A stretch of 6,074 nt of DNA from Bacillota bacterium (GCA_021820165.1 JAKADW010000138.1:1-6074); one strand, 5' to 3'. Shown: positions 1-5,470, counted from the first letter of the stretch. Numbers and translations: made by a program. The notes: generated from the sequence alone by a model not told the origin.

Positions 1-394
1 CGCTGTACATCTCGTGGACATCAACTTTGAGCCCAGGATATCGCTGCACCAGCCCCCGGTACAAGTCAGGGAAACGGTGCGCGGAAGCCGTGGGCACAAT
101 GCCCATCTTAATCTCCCCCTGAATCATGCTGCGATGCAGACCATCAGAGAAGGCGTCAACTTCGGCCACAATGTGACGAGCTCGTTCGACCAACATCAAC
201 GCCTCCGGGCGAACCCGCGTGCCTCGGGCATCGCGATCAAAGATGCGCTGACCTACCTGTTCTTCCAGCAAACGCACTTGGCGGCTTAAGGCCGGTTGAG
301 TCATCTCAAGAAATCCAGCCGCCTGGGAGAGAGAGCCATACTCCGCGATAGCCACCAAGATGCGCAACTGGGTGAGATTCACTCCGTTCTCCAT
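1..394 (-). CDS. LysR-family transcriptional regulator, N-terminal part (cut by window edge)
   Basis: DNA-binding regulator; 131 residues are visible of the roughly 300 usual for the family, and the C-terminal effector domain lies outside the window. The winged helix-turn-helix is clear: LTQLRILVAIAEYGSLSQAA at residues 7-26, then TQPALSRQVRLLEEQVGQ (32-49) and IFDRDARGTRVRPEA, the usual LysR wing. The start of the effector-binding domain is also visible from about residue 90 (GEIKMGIVPTASAHRFPDLY), with the typical spacing after the linker helix. I chose the ATG at 394 because a GGGG at 402-405 sits 7 nt upstream; an in-frame ATG at 400 is the alternative. It is transcribed divergently from an efflux pump 104 bp away, the classic arrangement in which a LysR protein controls its neighbour and itself. 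The effector is unknown. A CbbR-type role (carbon fixation) cannot be told from this part. Confidence 0.93.
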   Translation of the reverse strand, partial: MENGVNLTQLRILVAIAEYGSLSQAAGFLEMTQPALSRQVRLLEEQVGQRIFDRDARGTRVRPEALMLVERARHIVAEVDAFSDGLHRSMIQGEIKMGIVPTASAHRFPDLYRGLVQRYPGLKVDVHEMYS

Positions 395-423
395 CGACAT
401 GCCCCATAACGAAATTTTATAGC
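394..423 (+). promoter_or_regulatory. Possible promoter of the efflux-pump gene
   Basis: TCGACA (394-399, one mismatch to TTGACA) and TATAGC (418-423) are separated by 18 bp. The T-N11-A dyad would lie in the spacer, which fits regulation by the divergent LysR protein. The -10 match is only 4 of 6, so this is tentative. Confidence 0.25.
407..419. promoter_or_regulatory. Candidate LysR-box (T-N11-A) operator
   Basis: T407 and A419 are separated by 11 bases inside the dyad ATAA-N7-TTAT (406-420), which is the T-N11-A form recognised by LysR-type regulators. It lies between the divergent regulator and efflux-pump genes and almost touches the regulator start, so binding here could repress the regulator and act on the pump. 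AT-rich dyads of this size arise by chance, hence moderate confidence. Confidence 0.4.
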
Positions 424-425
424 CA

Positions 426-434
426 ATTATACCA
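426..434 (-). promoter_or_regulatory. Extended -10 promoter element for the LysR gene
   Basis: On the minus strand TGGTATAAT reads as a perfect extended -10 (TG-N-TATAAT), 31 bp upstream of the ATG at 394. No good -35 hexamer is seen at the usual distance, as is common for extended -10 promoters. Confidence 0.5.
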
Positions 435-498
435 GGAAAGCGCTTGGGAGGGCCGCGTTTTCGATGCACCATAGAGGAGAAAGGAACGGGATCCGAGG

Positions 499-1959
499 AT
501 GACCGCAAATTATAAATGGTGGGCCCTCTCGGCCACCAGCTTAGGGATGTTAATGGCCGTGCTGAATGGCACCACGCTCTTGATTGCGTTGCCGACCTTA
601 GTGCGCGCCTTGCACATGAGCGCGTTTCTCTCCATTTGGGTGCTGTTGTCATACATGGTGGTTCAGACGGCGCTGGTGCTAACGGTCGGACGACTGTCCG
701 ACATCTTTGGTCGAAAGCGCCTCTACGTGATGGGTTTTGCCCTCTTTACCGTCGCCGCGCTGGCCGCAGGTCTGGCCCCGAACGGCGTCGCCTTACTGGT
801 TATTCGTGCGGTGCAAGCCATCGGTGGTGCCCTGGTCATGGGCAACGCCACCGCCATTGTCAGCGATGCCTTCCCGCGTCAACAGTTGGGCTTAGCGCTT
901 GGCATCAATTCTATTGTCATTGCCTTAGGGCAGGTGCTAGGACCCATTTTGGGCGGCCTCCTGATTACCTTATTGCCGTGGCATTGGGTATTCTGGTTTA
1001 ACGTCCCGGTGGGCATTTTGGGTACGATTTGGGCCTCCATTCAACTGAAGGATGTGGTAGACCCCACCCGTGAGCCCAAAATCGACTATGTTGGCAACGC
1101 CGCCTACATGCTGGGGCTGACTAGCCTTCTTGTAGGTGTCACCGCGGGCGGTGTAGACGGATGGCAAAGTCCCTTGAGCCTCGGGCCCATCATCTTAGGC
1201 CTTGTGGCCTTTGTCGCCTTCTATACGGCGGAAAAGCGCGCCGCCTACCCTCTCTTCAGCCTGTCGTTATTTAAAAATCGGCTGTTTGCCATGGGCAATG
1301 TCGCCAACCTCCTTATCGCCATGGGGCGGGGCGCTATCGTGCTGCTATTTGTTTTCTATTTCCAAGGCGGGCGTGGTTACTCCCCGCTTAAAGCCGGTAT
1401 CTTGGTTATCCCTTTAGCGATCGCGATGGGCGTCACCGCTCCCCTCTCGGGATGGATTGCCGATCGTCTGGGGGCACGGGGACCGGCCACTCTCGGAGCC
1501 CTAATGGTCGGTGCTGGTCTTTTGGGATTTGCCGCCACCATTACGCTAACCAGCAGCTACGCCATTATTGCAAGCTGGATGGTTGTGGTGGGCATCGGCA
1601 ACGGGCTCTTTAACTCGCCCAACACCAGTTCGATCATGAATGCCGTATCGGTGCATCAACGGGGCGTGGCCGCCGGCACCCGTACCATGTTGCTCAACAC
1701 GGGGAATGTCTTTTCGATCGCGTTTGTGTTGGCTCTCATCACATCCAAACTACCGCCGACCGTCACCATGGCTATCCTCTCCGGCACCACCGCGTCGTTG
1801 TCTCCAGGTCAGTTGGGGAGTTTTGCGGACGTGTTGCGCTTGGCCTTTTTCATCATGGCCATGGTTGCCTTGGCTGCCGCCTTGCTCTCCTGGCTTCGTG
1901 GGAGCGCCCAAGCTAAGCCTGAGGTGAAGTCTTTAGACCGCGTTCCGCGAGTCTCTTAA
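499..1959 (+). CDS. MFS transporter, DHA2 (EmrB/QacA-like) family, 14 TM
   Basis: Proton-driven exporter of the inner membrane, 486 residues, the normal length for 14-helix DHA2 pumps. Visible landmarks: N-terminal KWWALSATSLGMLMAVLNGT into TM1 with IALPTL (29-34); motif A GRLSDIFGRKRLY (64-76); motif B R103-AVQAIGGA; motif C GQVLGPILGG (144-153); WHWVFWFNVPVG (161-172); the PLFSLSLFKNRLF junction (251-263); YFQGGRGYSPLKAG (287-300); and FNSPNTSSIMNAV with QRGVAAGTR (371-395). TM1 carries Asn23 where most DHA2 pumps have Asp (LDxT). The ATG at 499 is supported by the canonical N-terminus; GGGA (488-491) lies 7 nt upstream, and a purine-rich AGGAGAAAGGA stretch lies further up. The gene is divergent from a LysR regulator that probably controls it. 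Substrate cannot be told from sequence; drug or organic-acid efflux are both possible. Confidence 0.95.
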   Translation: MTANYKWWALSATSLGMLMAVLNGTTLLIALPTLVRALHMSAFLSIWVLLSYMVVQTALVLTVGRLSDIFGRKRLYVMGFALFTVAALAAGLAPNGVALLVIRAVQAIGGALVMGNATAIVSDAFPRQQLGLALGINSIVIALGQVLGPILGGLLITLLPWHWVFWFNVPVGILGTIWASIQLKDVVDPTREPKIDYVGNAAYMLGLTSLLVGVTAGGVDGWQSPLSLGPIILGLVAFVAFYTAEKRAAYPLFSLSLFKNRLFAMGNVANLLIAMGRGAIVLLFVFYFQGGRGYSPLKAGILVIPLAIAMGVTAPLSGWIADRLGARGPATLGALMVGAGLLGFAATITLTSSYAIIASWMVVVGIGNGLFNSPNTSSIMNAVSVHQRGVAAGTRTMLLNTGNVFSIAFVLALITSKLPPTVTMAILSGTTASLSPGQLGSFADVLRLAFFIMAMVALAAALLSWLRGSAQAKPEVKSLDRVPRVS

Positions 1960-1963
1960 GGTT

Positions 1964-2001
1964 GGCCGGGCCTCACCCGTATTCTTGAGGTGAGCCCGGC
2001 C
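1964..2001 (+). terminator. Hairpin after the efflux-pump gene, terminator-like
   Basis: A 13-bp GC-rich stem pairs GGCCGGGCCTCACC (1964-1977, one bulged C) with GGTGAGCCCGGCC (1989-2001) around an 11-nt loop, starting 5 nt after the stop codon. No T-run follows on either strand, so it may be an mRNA-stabilising hairpin or a weak or factor-assisted terminator rather than a strict intrinsic one. Confidence 0.6.
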
Positions 2002-2014
2002 ACGCTATAATCAG

Positions 2015-2045
2015 AGCCCCCACGCAGCGATCGTGGTCCGGGGCT
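2015..2045. repeat. Second inverted repeat downstream of the efflux pump
   Basis: AGCCC/GGGCT (2015-2019 with 2041-2045) and CCACG/CGTGG (2020-2024 with 2032-2036) make a 10-bp stem broken by a 4-nt bulge (2037-2040) and closed by a 7-nt loop. A perfect TATAAT at 2006-2011 lies just upstream. It is not followed by a T-run. Role unknown; it could belong to the transcription-end region shared by the facing genes. Confidence 0.35.
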
Positions 2046-2118
2046 AAGCTATGGCGACTGAAAAAATAGTGCATCGACGTCTGCCGCCCGAAAGATTTCC
2101 CTCACCCATGACGGTCTA

Positions 2119-2340
2119 CCAGCATTGCTTCCAAAAACCGGCGGCCAGCGGCGATTGATGAGGAGTGCCGCAAAGACCCTCAGGCAAACCCGAAAGGCTA
2201 AGCAATACCCGACCATCGCGAGAATTAGCGCCCGATTCCGCGGTGACATCACCCAAAGAGATGACGCCCAGGAACCTCCCCGACCGCTGAAAATCGGAAT
2301 CTTCAAGAAGCGACGGCGACGCCGACCAGCGATCGACGCC
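2119..2340 (-). pseudogene. Possible remnant of a CBS-domain protein
   Basis: This minus-strand frame has no usable start and is bounded by stops (TGA at 2341-2343, TAG at 2116-2118). It encodes GRFLGVISLGDVTAE (2280-2236), a good match in character to the end of a CBS domain (G-R-L-V-G-I-V-S-L-G-D-L-A in the family). It is followed by RDGRVLLSLSGLPEGLCGTP, resembling the tail that follows CBS domains (G-E-V-L-x-x-I-S-x-P). The preceding part of the CBS fold (I-R-R-L-P-V-x-D) is not recognisable in this frame; a neighbouring frame has an Arg-rich stretch, which suggests frameshifts. It lies just downstream of the disulfide reductase on the same strand. A chance resemblance is possible. Confidence 0.35.
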
Positions 2341-2375
2341 TCATGGTGACACGCTCGCCGAGGCAACGGCCCATA

Positions 2376-2407
2376 GGGTGGTTTGGGTCGTTGTCCTCCA
2401 ACCACCC
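2376..2407 (-). terminator. Hairpin downstream of the disulfide reductase
   Basis: GGGTGGTT (2376-2383) pairs perfectly with AACCACCC (2400-2407), and GG/CC inside can extend it past a one-base bulge. It begins 15 nt beyond the minus-strand stop codon at 2423. No T-run follows on the minus strand, so it is a terminator-like or mRNA-protecting hairpin. Confidence 0.4.
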
Positions 2408-2422
2408 CGCCGGCACCGCATC

Positions 2423-3775
2423 TTACGGAATCTTGGATCCAATGGCTCGCGCCGCCACCTGCACCGGATCCCACACATCGGAAAAGGGCGGGGCATAGGC
2501 CAGATCCAGATCCAGCAAATCATTCACCGACAACCCGTTGTGAAGCGCCGTAGCCAGGGTGTCGATGCGGATGGCACTGCCTTGACCGCCACTAATTTGT
2601 CCTCCCAAAAGTCGACCGCTCCCAGCCTCGGCTATGAGCTTGACCCGGATAGGCGCGACGTCTGGAAAGTAGCTAAGCTTGGTTTCGGTTTCGATGACCT
2701 GGCTTACAACAGAGAATCCCGCTTCTTCCGCCTCCTTGGTGGAAAGACCGGTTCGCGCCACTTCCCGGTCGCCCACTTGGGTAATGGCCGTGCCCAGCAC
2801 GCCCGCAAACTGCTCTTTTCCACCCGCCAAATTCAATCCCGCAATGCGCCCTTGCTTATTAGCCACGGTCGCAAGCGGCACATACACGGGCCGCTGGGAG
2901 ACCCGATGAAACGACTCCACGACATCGCCGGCGGCCCAAACGTGGGGAGTCAAGGTTCGCATGTCCGGGCCCACCTGAATGGCCCCTTTTACGCCCAGCG
3001 CCATACCGGCATCTTGGGCAAGCGTACTATTCGGCCGTACCCCAAGCCCCAGCACCAATAGATCGGCCCGTATTTCGTAGCCACCCGCCACAACACCTGT
3101 CACCCGGCCGTTCTGGGAAAGAACCGCCTCCAGACGGGTCTTCAGTCTAACCTCAACCCCAAGCCCATGGAGGGTTGATTCTAAATCCTGTGCCAGATCC
3201 TCATCCATACTGGCCATAAGTTGGTCCGCCTGCTCAATTAAGGTGACGGGGATGCCCCAACGAGATAAATTGTCTGCCATTTCGAGGCCAATGTAGCCCC
3301 CGCCGGCAATCACGGCGCGCTCAGGCCTTCGCTCTTCGATCCAGGTACGGATGACCTCGCCGTCCTTCAACGTTTTCACGGAAAAGACGCCCTCACTGCG
3401 GATATTATCCAGTTCGGGCCAAATAGGGTCGGAGCCGGTAGCGATGAGAAGCTGGTCATAGGGTTCTCGACGATGATGCCCATCGCTGTCGACAACCTCT
3501 ATGCGTTGGTTGACTGGGTCAATCGCCAAGACCTCATGTCCCACCCACACGCGAATTTGGGACTTCGACCAAAATTGGTCGGGAGTTCGAGCCACTAGTT
3601 GATCCACATTGTCGACAAACTTGCCGACGTAATAAGGGACGCTTCAAGCAGAATAGGAGGTGACCAGTCCTTTCTCAAAAGCCACCACCTCTAAAGAGGG
3701 ATCCCGGCGCTTGGCTTGCGATGCTGCGCTCATGCCGGCCCCGTCTCCCCCGATGACCACGATACGTTGAGCCAT
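2423..3775 (-). CDS. CoA-disulfide reductase / NADH oxidase-type flavoprotein with in-frame TGA at the catalytic Cys codon
   Basis: Class III pyridine nucleotide-disulfide oxidoreductase, cytosolic, expected to use FAD and NAD(P)H to reduce CoA disulfide (or polysulfide/oxygen) through one redox-active residue. Reading through the TGA at codon 44 gives 450 residues, the family's usual length. Start: ATG at 3775, with GGAGG 6 nt upstream. Seen in order: FAD Rossmann VVIGGDGAGMSAAS (6-19); active-site loop TSYSA-TGA-SVPYYVG (39-51), where relatives have SYSACGIPYYVGG; LLIATGSDP (109-117); NAD Rossmann AGGGYIGLE (157-165), with Glu at the end of VTLIE favouring NADH; FAD motif WAAGDVVE (280-287); dimerisation domain with LDLAYAPPFSDVWDP (423-437) carrying the conserved Tyr427. 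No cysteine is encoded anywhere else. Apart from the TGA the frame is undamaged. Either codon 44 is selenocysteine, or the gene is freshly inactivated, or the base is wrong. CoA-disulfide reductase and NADH oxidase cannot be told apart here. No rhodanese domain is fused. Confidence 0.85.
3608..3633 (-). promoter_or_regulatory. SECIS-like hairpin just after the TGA
   Basis: In the mRNA, GTCGGCA (3628-3622) pairs with TGTCGAC (3617-3611) to give 7 bp including one G-U wobble, capped by the loop AGUU (3621-3618). ATT (3633-3631) can also pair with AAT (3610-3608) across a 2-nt AC bulge. There are 22 nt between the TGA and the loop, and G is the second loop base; both fit the loose consensus for bacterial SECIS elements (upper stem in the coding region shortly after UGA, a G among the first two loop bases). 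Caution: GTCGGC and GTCGAC simply encode Val-Gly and Val-Asp, which are common in this family, so the pairing may be incidental. Confidence 0.4.
3644..3646 (-). other. In-frame TGA at the active-site cysteine: candidate selenocysteine codon
   Basis: Codon 44 of the disulfide reductase is TGA (TCA on the plus strand). It aligns with the single redox Cys of the family (Cys43 in the well-studied staphylococcal CoA-disulfide reductase). The flanks are unmistakable: S-Y-S-A before, P-Y-Y-V-G after. The next two residues are Ser-Val where relatives have Gly-Ile. No start codon with a ribosome binding site follows, so the downstream 394 codons would not be translated without reading through. Selenocysteine insertion is the inference; a nonsense mutation is the alternative. 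Confidence 0.5.
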
Positions 3776-3786
3776 AATCTTCCTCC
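3776..3786 (-). promoter_or_regulatory. Ribosome binding site fixing the reductase start
   Basis: GGAGG (3786-3782 on the minus strand) stands 6 nt before the ATG at 3775. This rules out a longer N-terminus from the open frame upstream (to 3859), whose residues before MAQRIVV have no family resemblance. The 5-bp hairpin CCCAC-AAG-GTGGG (3798-3786) abuts and just overlaps this site. Confidence 0.8.
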
Positions 3787-3805
3787 CCACCTTGTGGGCG
3801 TGAAT

Positions 3806-3835
3806 TTGCATCCTACGATCTACATTTCGTATGAT
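3806..3835 (+). promoter_or_regulatory. Possible promoter of the NCS1 permease gene
   Basis: TATGAT (3830-3835, 5 of 6 to TATAAT) has TTGCAT (3806-3811) 18 bp upstream as a weak -35. It overlaps a dyad at 3809-3836, so a repressor bound there would block it. The leader to the TTG start would be about 60 nt. Confidence 0.35.
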
Positions 3836-3836
3836 G
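3809..3836. promoter_or_regulatory. Dyad operator candidate in the divergent control region
   Basis: TACGA (3814-3818) and TCGTA (3827-3831) are inverted around 8 bp, and CAT (3809-3811) and ATG (3834-3836) extend the symmetry on both sides after 2-bp gaps. The site lies between the divergent reductase and permease genes. No known regulator is recognised from it. Confidence 0.4.
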
Positions 3837-3871
3837 GAAGTCGACGTGGACGCGCCCACCTGATGTCATTA

Positions 3872-3886
3872 CGTATCGATTATACG
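3872..3886. promoter_or_regulatory. Second dyad, CGTAT-N5-ATACG, next to the permease ribosome binding site
   Basis: CGTAT (3872-3876) and ATACG (3882-3886) are perfectly inverted and end directly against the AGGAGG of the permease gene. ATTACGTATCGAT here resembles ATTTCGTATGAT at 3825-3835, so the two dyads may be copies of one operator. As RNA it could also form a small hairpin beside the ribosome binding site. Confidence 0.35.
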
Positions 3887-3902
3887 AGGAGGCCTTCTCT
3901 TG
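3887..3902 (+). promoter_or_regulatory. Strong ribosome binding site selecting a TTG start
   Basis: AGGAGG (3887-3892) is followed by 7 nt and then TTG at 3900. The spacing is ideal and no ATG or GTG in frame is as well placed, so the permease starts at TTG. Confidence 0.85.
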
Positions 3903-5252
3903 GCAAGTTCTGACGGAACCGACCGCATTCCCACCGGTATTCTCGGAGAAGTCGAAACAGTGGGTATTCTCCCCGTGCCTGACGAGCAACGGACCATGTC
4001 GGCAGGAAAAATGACCGTGGTTTGGCTGATGGCGTCGGCCTCTGCCACCACTCCACTCATCGGGGCGCTTTTGTTCCACTTTGGTGTGTGGGACATGGTT
4101 TTCGCCATCGTCTTGAGTTGGCTTATCGGGTTGGTGCCTGCAGGACTCTTTTCCGAAATGGGCCGCGAAGTGCCCTTGACGGGGCTGATTGTGGCCCGAA
4201 AGACCTATGGTACCACCGGTGCCTTTTTGTTCTCCGTGTTGTTCACCTTCGTGAACATGGGCTGGTTTGGTCTGAACACCGCCGTAGCCGGGCAGACTTT
4301 GAGCGCGATTACCCATATGTCGGGAACGCTGTGGTTTTGGATTATCGGGATCGTTCAAGTCATCCTGGTGCTATTCGGAATGAAGTGGCTGGAATACTTC
4401 TATCGCTATACCTCCGTCATTCTTCTAGTCGCCTATGGAGTCCTCGCCTATCTCCTCTTCTCTCGCTACCATGTCGCAATGCCGCACGCCACGGCCCCCA
4501 TGGCCTGGGGCACGGCCATCACCACGGTGGTGACGTTCTCCATTTTGGCTTGGACCTATAAAGTGTCGACTGTCTCTCGATTTGCAAGACCCCTATCCGA
4601 GTCGAAGAGCCGAACGGCCTTCTTCCTGGCACCGTCGGTGGGCATCATGGTCTCCGTCTTGGTCATGGGACTGATGGGCATGTATTCGCAAAAAGCGACC
4701 GACGATTGGAACCTCGCGCTCTTGGGATCTCACGCGCCTCTCTGGGGCGTCATCGCAGCTGTCGGCGTGGCCCTGGCCATTATCCACACCAACGCGATGA
4801 ACCTCTATCCATCTACCGTAGATCTGTTAGTGGCACTGAATACGCTCCGGAAACCGAGCCGTTGGGAGCAACCCGTGGCGACCATCATTTTGGGCATCCT
4901 CGGTACCGTACTAGCCATTCTCGGCATTCTCAATCATGTCCAAGGATTCCTAAACGTCATTGGCGACGTGATTATCCCCTTTACCTTCATCATGCTGGTA
5001 GACTGGGTGTGGGTGCAGAAAAAGCGTACGCCGGCCCGCGCCTTTTTCGAGCGCCCGACCACCGTCCGGGGCTGGTGGAGTTGGTCCGCCTTCATCACCT
5101 TTGCCATCGGTATGGCGATTTCCATCTGGGGAGCCGATTGGCTACCGGGGCTCTTTACCACCGTGCTGCCACTACCGGTCGTCGGTGGGCTCGTCTCGGC
5201 CCTTCTCTACGCCCTTTGGACAGTCTCCCGAAGAAAGCCCCATGCCGCCTGA
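3900..5252 (+). CDS. NCS1-family nucleobase:cation symporter (purine/cytosine permease-like)
   Basis: Inner-membrane uptake carrier for purines, pyrimidines or related compounds (allantoin, hydantoin, thiamine precursors) driven by H+ or Na+. It has 450 residues, typical of the family, and about 12 hydrophobic segments. Landmarks: cytoplasmic N-terminus with the NCS1 entry motif PVPDEQRTMSAGKMTVVW (25-42); GLVPAGLFSEMGREVPLTG (77-95) followed by ARKTYGTTGAFL (99-110), the family's G-x-x-x-R-x-S/T-F/Y-G stretch; GWFGLNTAVAG (121-131) with the Trp and Asn that line the substrate site; HTNAMNLYPSTVDLL (296-310); and FLNVIGDVIIPFTFIMLVDW (350-369). The start is TTG, set by AGGAGG 7 nt upstream. 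The gene is divergent from the disulfide reductase and ends in its own terminator, so it is probably monocistronic. No catabolic gene is next to it to name the substrate. Confidence 0.92.
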   Translation: MASSDGTDRIPTGILGEVETVGILPVPDEQRTMSAGKMTVVWLMASASATTPLIGALLFHFGVWDMVFAIVLSWLIGLVPAGLFSEMGREVPLTGLIVARKTYGTTGAFLFSVLFTFVNMGWFGLNTAVAGQTLSAITHMSGTLWFWIIGIVQVILVLFGMKWLEYFYRYTSVILLVAYGVLAYLLFSRYHVAMPHATAPMAWGTAITTVVTFSILAWTYKVSTVSRFARPLSESKSRTAFFLAPSVGIMVSVLVMGLMGMYSQKATDDWNLALLGSHAPLWGVIAAVGVALAIIHTNAMNLYPSTVDLLVALNTLRKPSRWEQPVATIILGILGTVLAILGILNHVQGFLNVIGDVIIPFTFIMLVDWVWVQKKRTPARAFFERPTTVRGWWSWSAFITFAIGMAISIWGADWLPGLFTTVLPLPVVGGLVSALLYALWTVSRRKPHAA

Positions 5253-5264
5253 ACGCCCGATGTT

Positions 5265-5295
5265 AAGGCCAGAACAACGACGTTCTGGCCTTTTT
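5265..5295 (+). terminator. Intrinsic terminator of the permease gene
   Basis: AAGGCCAGAAC (5265-5275) pairs perfectly with GTTCTGGCC plus TT (5282-5292) around a 6-nt loop and runs into TTTTT (5291-5295). It lies 12 nt after the stop codon. The T-run is only on the plus side, so it serves the permease and not the facing dabA. Confidence 0.92.
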
Positions 5296-5470
5296 GTGCA
5301 TCGCTCGCGAAAATCATTTTCGTGAAGCCGTCAGCTTCCCTGACCATAGATTCGCCCATTGATCGTTTCTTCTATGGGCAAGACCGGTCGCCTCTTGTTT
5401 CCGTACGGGGGGCCAAAGCTTCTACCGAATTTCGCCGGCCCTTTCCCGGGGGATGCCGCCCACTTCGTCC
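5296..5470. other. Intergenic region between converging permease and dabA
   Basis: 175 bp without a gene. It holds a 21-bp dyad (5305-5325), short palindromes (CCGTACGG at 5401-5408, CGAATTTCG at 5426-5434) and G/C-rich runs, but no clear minus-strand intrinsic terminator for dabA. A plus-strand frame starting at 5359 runs into the antisense of dabA and has no family resemblance. Confidence 0.6.
5305..5325. promoter_or_regulatory. Near-perfect 21-bp dyad between converging genes
   Basis: CGAAAAT-C-ATTTTCG (5308-5322) is perfectly symmetric about one base, and TC/GA (5305-5306, 5324-5325) extend it past one mismatched pair. With a one-base centre it looks more like a protein-binding site than an RNA hairpin. 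It lies beyond both gene ends, where no promoter is evident. Function unknown. Confidence 0.35.

Larger units (their letters stand above)
2002..2422. other. Gene-poor stretch between converging genes
   Basis: About 420 bp between the end of the efflux pump and the end of the disulfide reductase hold no convincing intact gene. I see two inverted repeats (2015-2045, 2376-2407) and a CBS-like remnant on the minus strand. Open frames on both strands here give Arg/Pro-rich, low-complexity products without family resemblance. A 35-codon plus-strand frame (2051-2158) has GGGG 7 nt upstream but no recognisable product. Confidence 0.6.

Noticed and set aside
14..289. Plus-strand open frame at the left edge
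   Set aside because: It is the antisense of the clear LysR helix-turn-helix coding frame and has no family resemblance.
2049..2474. 141-residue minus-strand open frame overlapping the reductase end
   Set aside because: Its first part is an out-of-frame reading of the reductase C-terminus, and the rest is Arg/Pro-rich without a recognisable family. The CBS-like match is in a different frame.
2423..3607. An independent 394-residue reductase starting at GTG 3607
   Set aside because: No ribosome binding site precedes it, and it would lack the FAD Rossmann motif and active-site loop. The frame is continuous with codons 1-43.
3600..3660. Frameshift as the cause of the split reductase
   Set aside because: Both halves are in the same frame with the expected residues on each side of a single TGA codon; no base is gained or lost.
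3644..3859. A separate short protein ending at the TGA, starting upstream at 3859
   Set aside because: The residues before MAQRIVV have no family resemblance, and a strong GGAGG fixes the start at 3775. The piece is the FAD-binding N-terminus of the reductase.
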